Origin: Hymenobacter sp. 15J16-1T3B
Lineage (GTDB): Bacteria > Bacteroidota > Bacteroidia > Cytophagales > Hymenobacteraceae
DNA length: 64,000 nucleotides
NCBI RefSeq assembly: GCF_020711235.1
Contig: NZ_JAJFAV010000005.1
Span: forward strand, 62,001 to 126,000
Reading direction: 5' to 3'
Shown here: piece by piece, positions 63,085 through 64,000 of the stretch
Layout of the letters: the number at the start of each line of letters is the position of its first letter
Position numbering within the stretch: the first letter of the stretch is position 1
The notes under the pieces: generated by a model
Told to the model about the DNA's origin: nothing
Databases searched by the model: none
Seen by the model: the letters and a program-made list of their open reading frames with translations, nothing else
Position numbers and translations under genes: made by a program

Positions 63085-64000
63085 GGCTGGGTCGGTTGGG
63101 TGTGGCGGTAGGCAAATCGGTCGGGGCGCTGCCACCAGCCGGCACCGTGCAGCACGGGATGGTCGTAGGCCCGGCCCTGCGCTAGGTGCTGGGCCATGCG
63201 AAACAAAGCCGTGCGGCGGGGCTGCCCGCCGCGGACGTCGAACACTCCGGTTTCGTAATGGCCGTCGTCGCGGGTCAGCAGCGTGTTCCAGTTGTAAGCG
63301 CCGAAGAGGGCCCAGACGGTAACGGCCCGCACGTCGGCGCCGGCGCGGCGGGCGGCCTGGGCTTGCTGCCAGGCCTGCTGCAACCAGCGCATCTGCTCCT
63401 CGCGGGTGCAAGCCAGCTGCACTTCGGTAACGGCCAGCGGGAGGCGGTACCGCTCCCAGGCTTCCAGCAGCAGATTTTCGAGGCCGGCCAGCTCCAGCGG
63501 CGCCACGCGCACGGCTTCCACGTCGGCGTAGTGCTCCTGGTGGTTGCGCCCGACGCTGTGCGCGGGGTAGTGTTCCAGCCGCTCGTCAAGAAACCGTTCA
63601 CTGGTCACGTAGTAGTTGATGCCGAGCACATCGGGCGGCAGCGGTGCACTCACCAGCTCGGCCAATTCCTCCGCGCGGGCGCCGTGCTCGAGGAGGTATG
63701 GGTAGAGCGCGTGCTCGGGCGTGACGCGGCCGCAGAGCAAATCGAAGCTGAGCCAGCGGCGGTGGTTTTCGAACTCGGCCTGGTAAGCCAAGTGCGGCGT
63801 GCTGTGAATCTTGCCCAGGTCTTCGGTTTGCACCAGCTGGGCCCGCGGATTCACTTCCCGGATGGCCAGCATGGCCGCTTTGGTGGCCTGCACCTGGTGC
63901 AGCAGCATGCGCACAAACGCGTCGTCGTCGTGGCGGTGCGGGTACCAGAGGCCGTAGAGGCCGCTGAAGCGGGCGGTGGTCAGCGGCTCGTTAACGGGCG
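63081..64000 (-). CDS. Glycoside hydrolase family 1 protein, N-terminus outside the window
   Basis: The frame is open to the window edge, so about 305 residues of the C-terminal part are present. The general acid/base Glu is in VNEPLTTARFSGLYG (near 63985), and the nucleophile region is seen as LPLAVTEVQL, where the usual TENG is TEVQ but the Glu is kept. Other parts are YYVTSERFLDERLEHYP and AVTVWALFGAYNWNTLLTRDDGHYETGVFDVRGG, matching the GH1 C-terminal end. It probably hydrolyses a beta-glycoside. It shares its end with the RmlD-like gene by overlap, suggesting joint work on a sugar substrate. Confidence 0.88.
   Translation of the reverse strand, partial: PVNEPLTTARFSGLYGLWYPHRHDDDAFVRMLLHQVQATKAAMLAIREVNPRAQLVQTEDLGKIHSTPHLAYQAEFENHRRWLSFDLLCGRVTPEHALYPYLLEHGARAEELAELVSAPLPPDVLGINYYVTSERFLDERLEHYPAHSVGRNHQEHYADVEAVRVAPLELAGLENLLLEAWERYRLPLAVTEVQLACTREEQMRWLQQAWQQAQAARRAGADVRAVTVWALFGAYNWNTLLTRDDGHYETGVFDVRGGQPRRTALFRMAQHLAQGRAYDHPVLHGAGWWQRPDRFAYRHTQPTQP

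Overview
The window is GC-rich and gene-dense. It looks like chromosomal DNA from a Hymenobacter-like member of the Bacteroidota (Cytophagales). Pointers are a type IX secretion sorting domain (50052-51050), DUF3857/transglutaminase proteins, TonB C-terminal domains, a CheB-CheR-PAS hybrid, KGG stress proteins, a long SecA, weak or absent Shine-Dalgarno sequences, and GC-rich codon use that leaves very long spurious ORFs opposite real genes. I saw no rRNA, tRNA, CRISPR array, insertion sequence, integrase or phage gene. Coding runs unbroken to both window edges, and the genes at both edges are cut by the window.

Layout. 1-5.4 kb: end of an S9 peptidase, two tandem paralogous secreted proteins of unknown role, and a von Willebrand A lipoprotein. 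5.5-14.7 kb: a FUSC-type membrane protein, a small STAS-like protein, a bestrophin channel, a membrane-anchored MutS-family ATPase, a secreted protein and an FAD oxidoreductase-Rieske fusion. 14.8-26.3 kb: a signalling and stress island with a nine-PAS histidine kinase, a CheB-CheR-PAS hybrid, a divergent stand-alone CheB with a zinc-ribbon tail, a NarL-type response regulator, another STAS-like protein and two KGG stress proteins. No CheA, CheW or receptor gene is present, so a signalling role other than classical chemotaxis is likely. 26.4-34.5 kb: cyanophycinase, RidA, a double TonB_C protein, a DAC (diadenylate cyclase-like) protein with an altered active-site motif, an MBL hydrolase, a DUF4442 hotdog protein, a class V aminotransferase and a small HEAGH protein.

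34.8-42.1 kb: a tight three-gene operon. A 1123-residue TPR/MORN-repeat secreted protein overlaps an intact DUF3857-transglutaminase, which is followed by a DUF3857 protein that has lost the transglutaminase cysteine. This is my best candidate for an undescribed system. 42.2-50 kb: a secreted PPC/DUF296 protein; an ECF sigma / anti-sigma / DUF4097-like operon; an FkbM methyltransferase; a GH16 glucanase-like enzyme; and an ALDH7 dehydrogenase. 50-64 kb: a T9SS cargo protein, a DegP/HtrA protease, Hsp20, an M20 amidohydrolase paired with an outer-membrane barrel, deoC overlapping a SPOR lipoprotein gene, an AraC regulator, secA, and a coupled RmlD-like reductase / GH1 glycosidase pair at the edge.

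Many intergenic gaps hold strong hairpins. Some are ordinary terminators with A/T-tract stems. Others belong to two families of dispersed inverted repeats: one with a core resembling TCCTGAGCnnnGCGAAGGA and one resembling GTCATTGCGAGC. They look like REP-type elements and recur at five sites.
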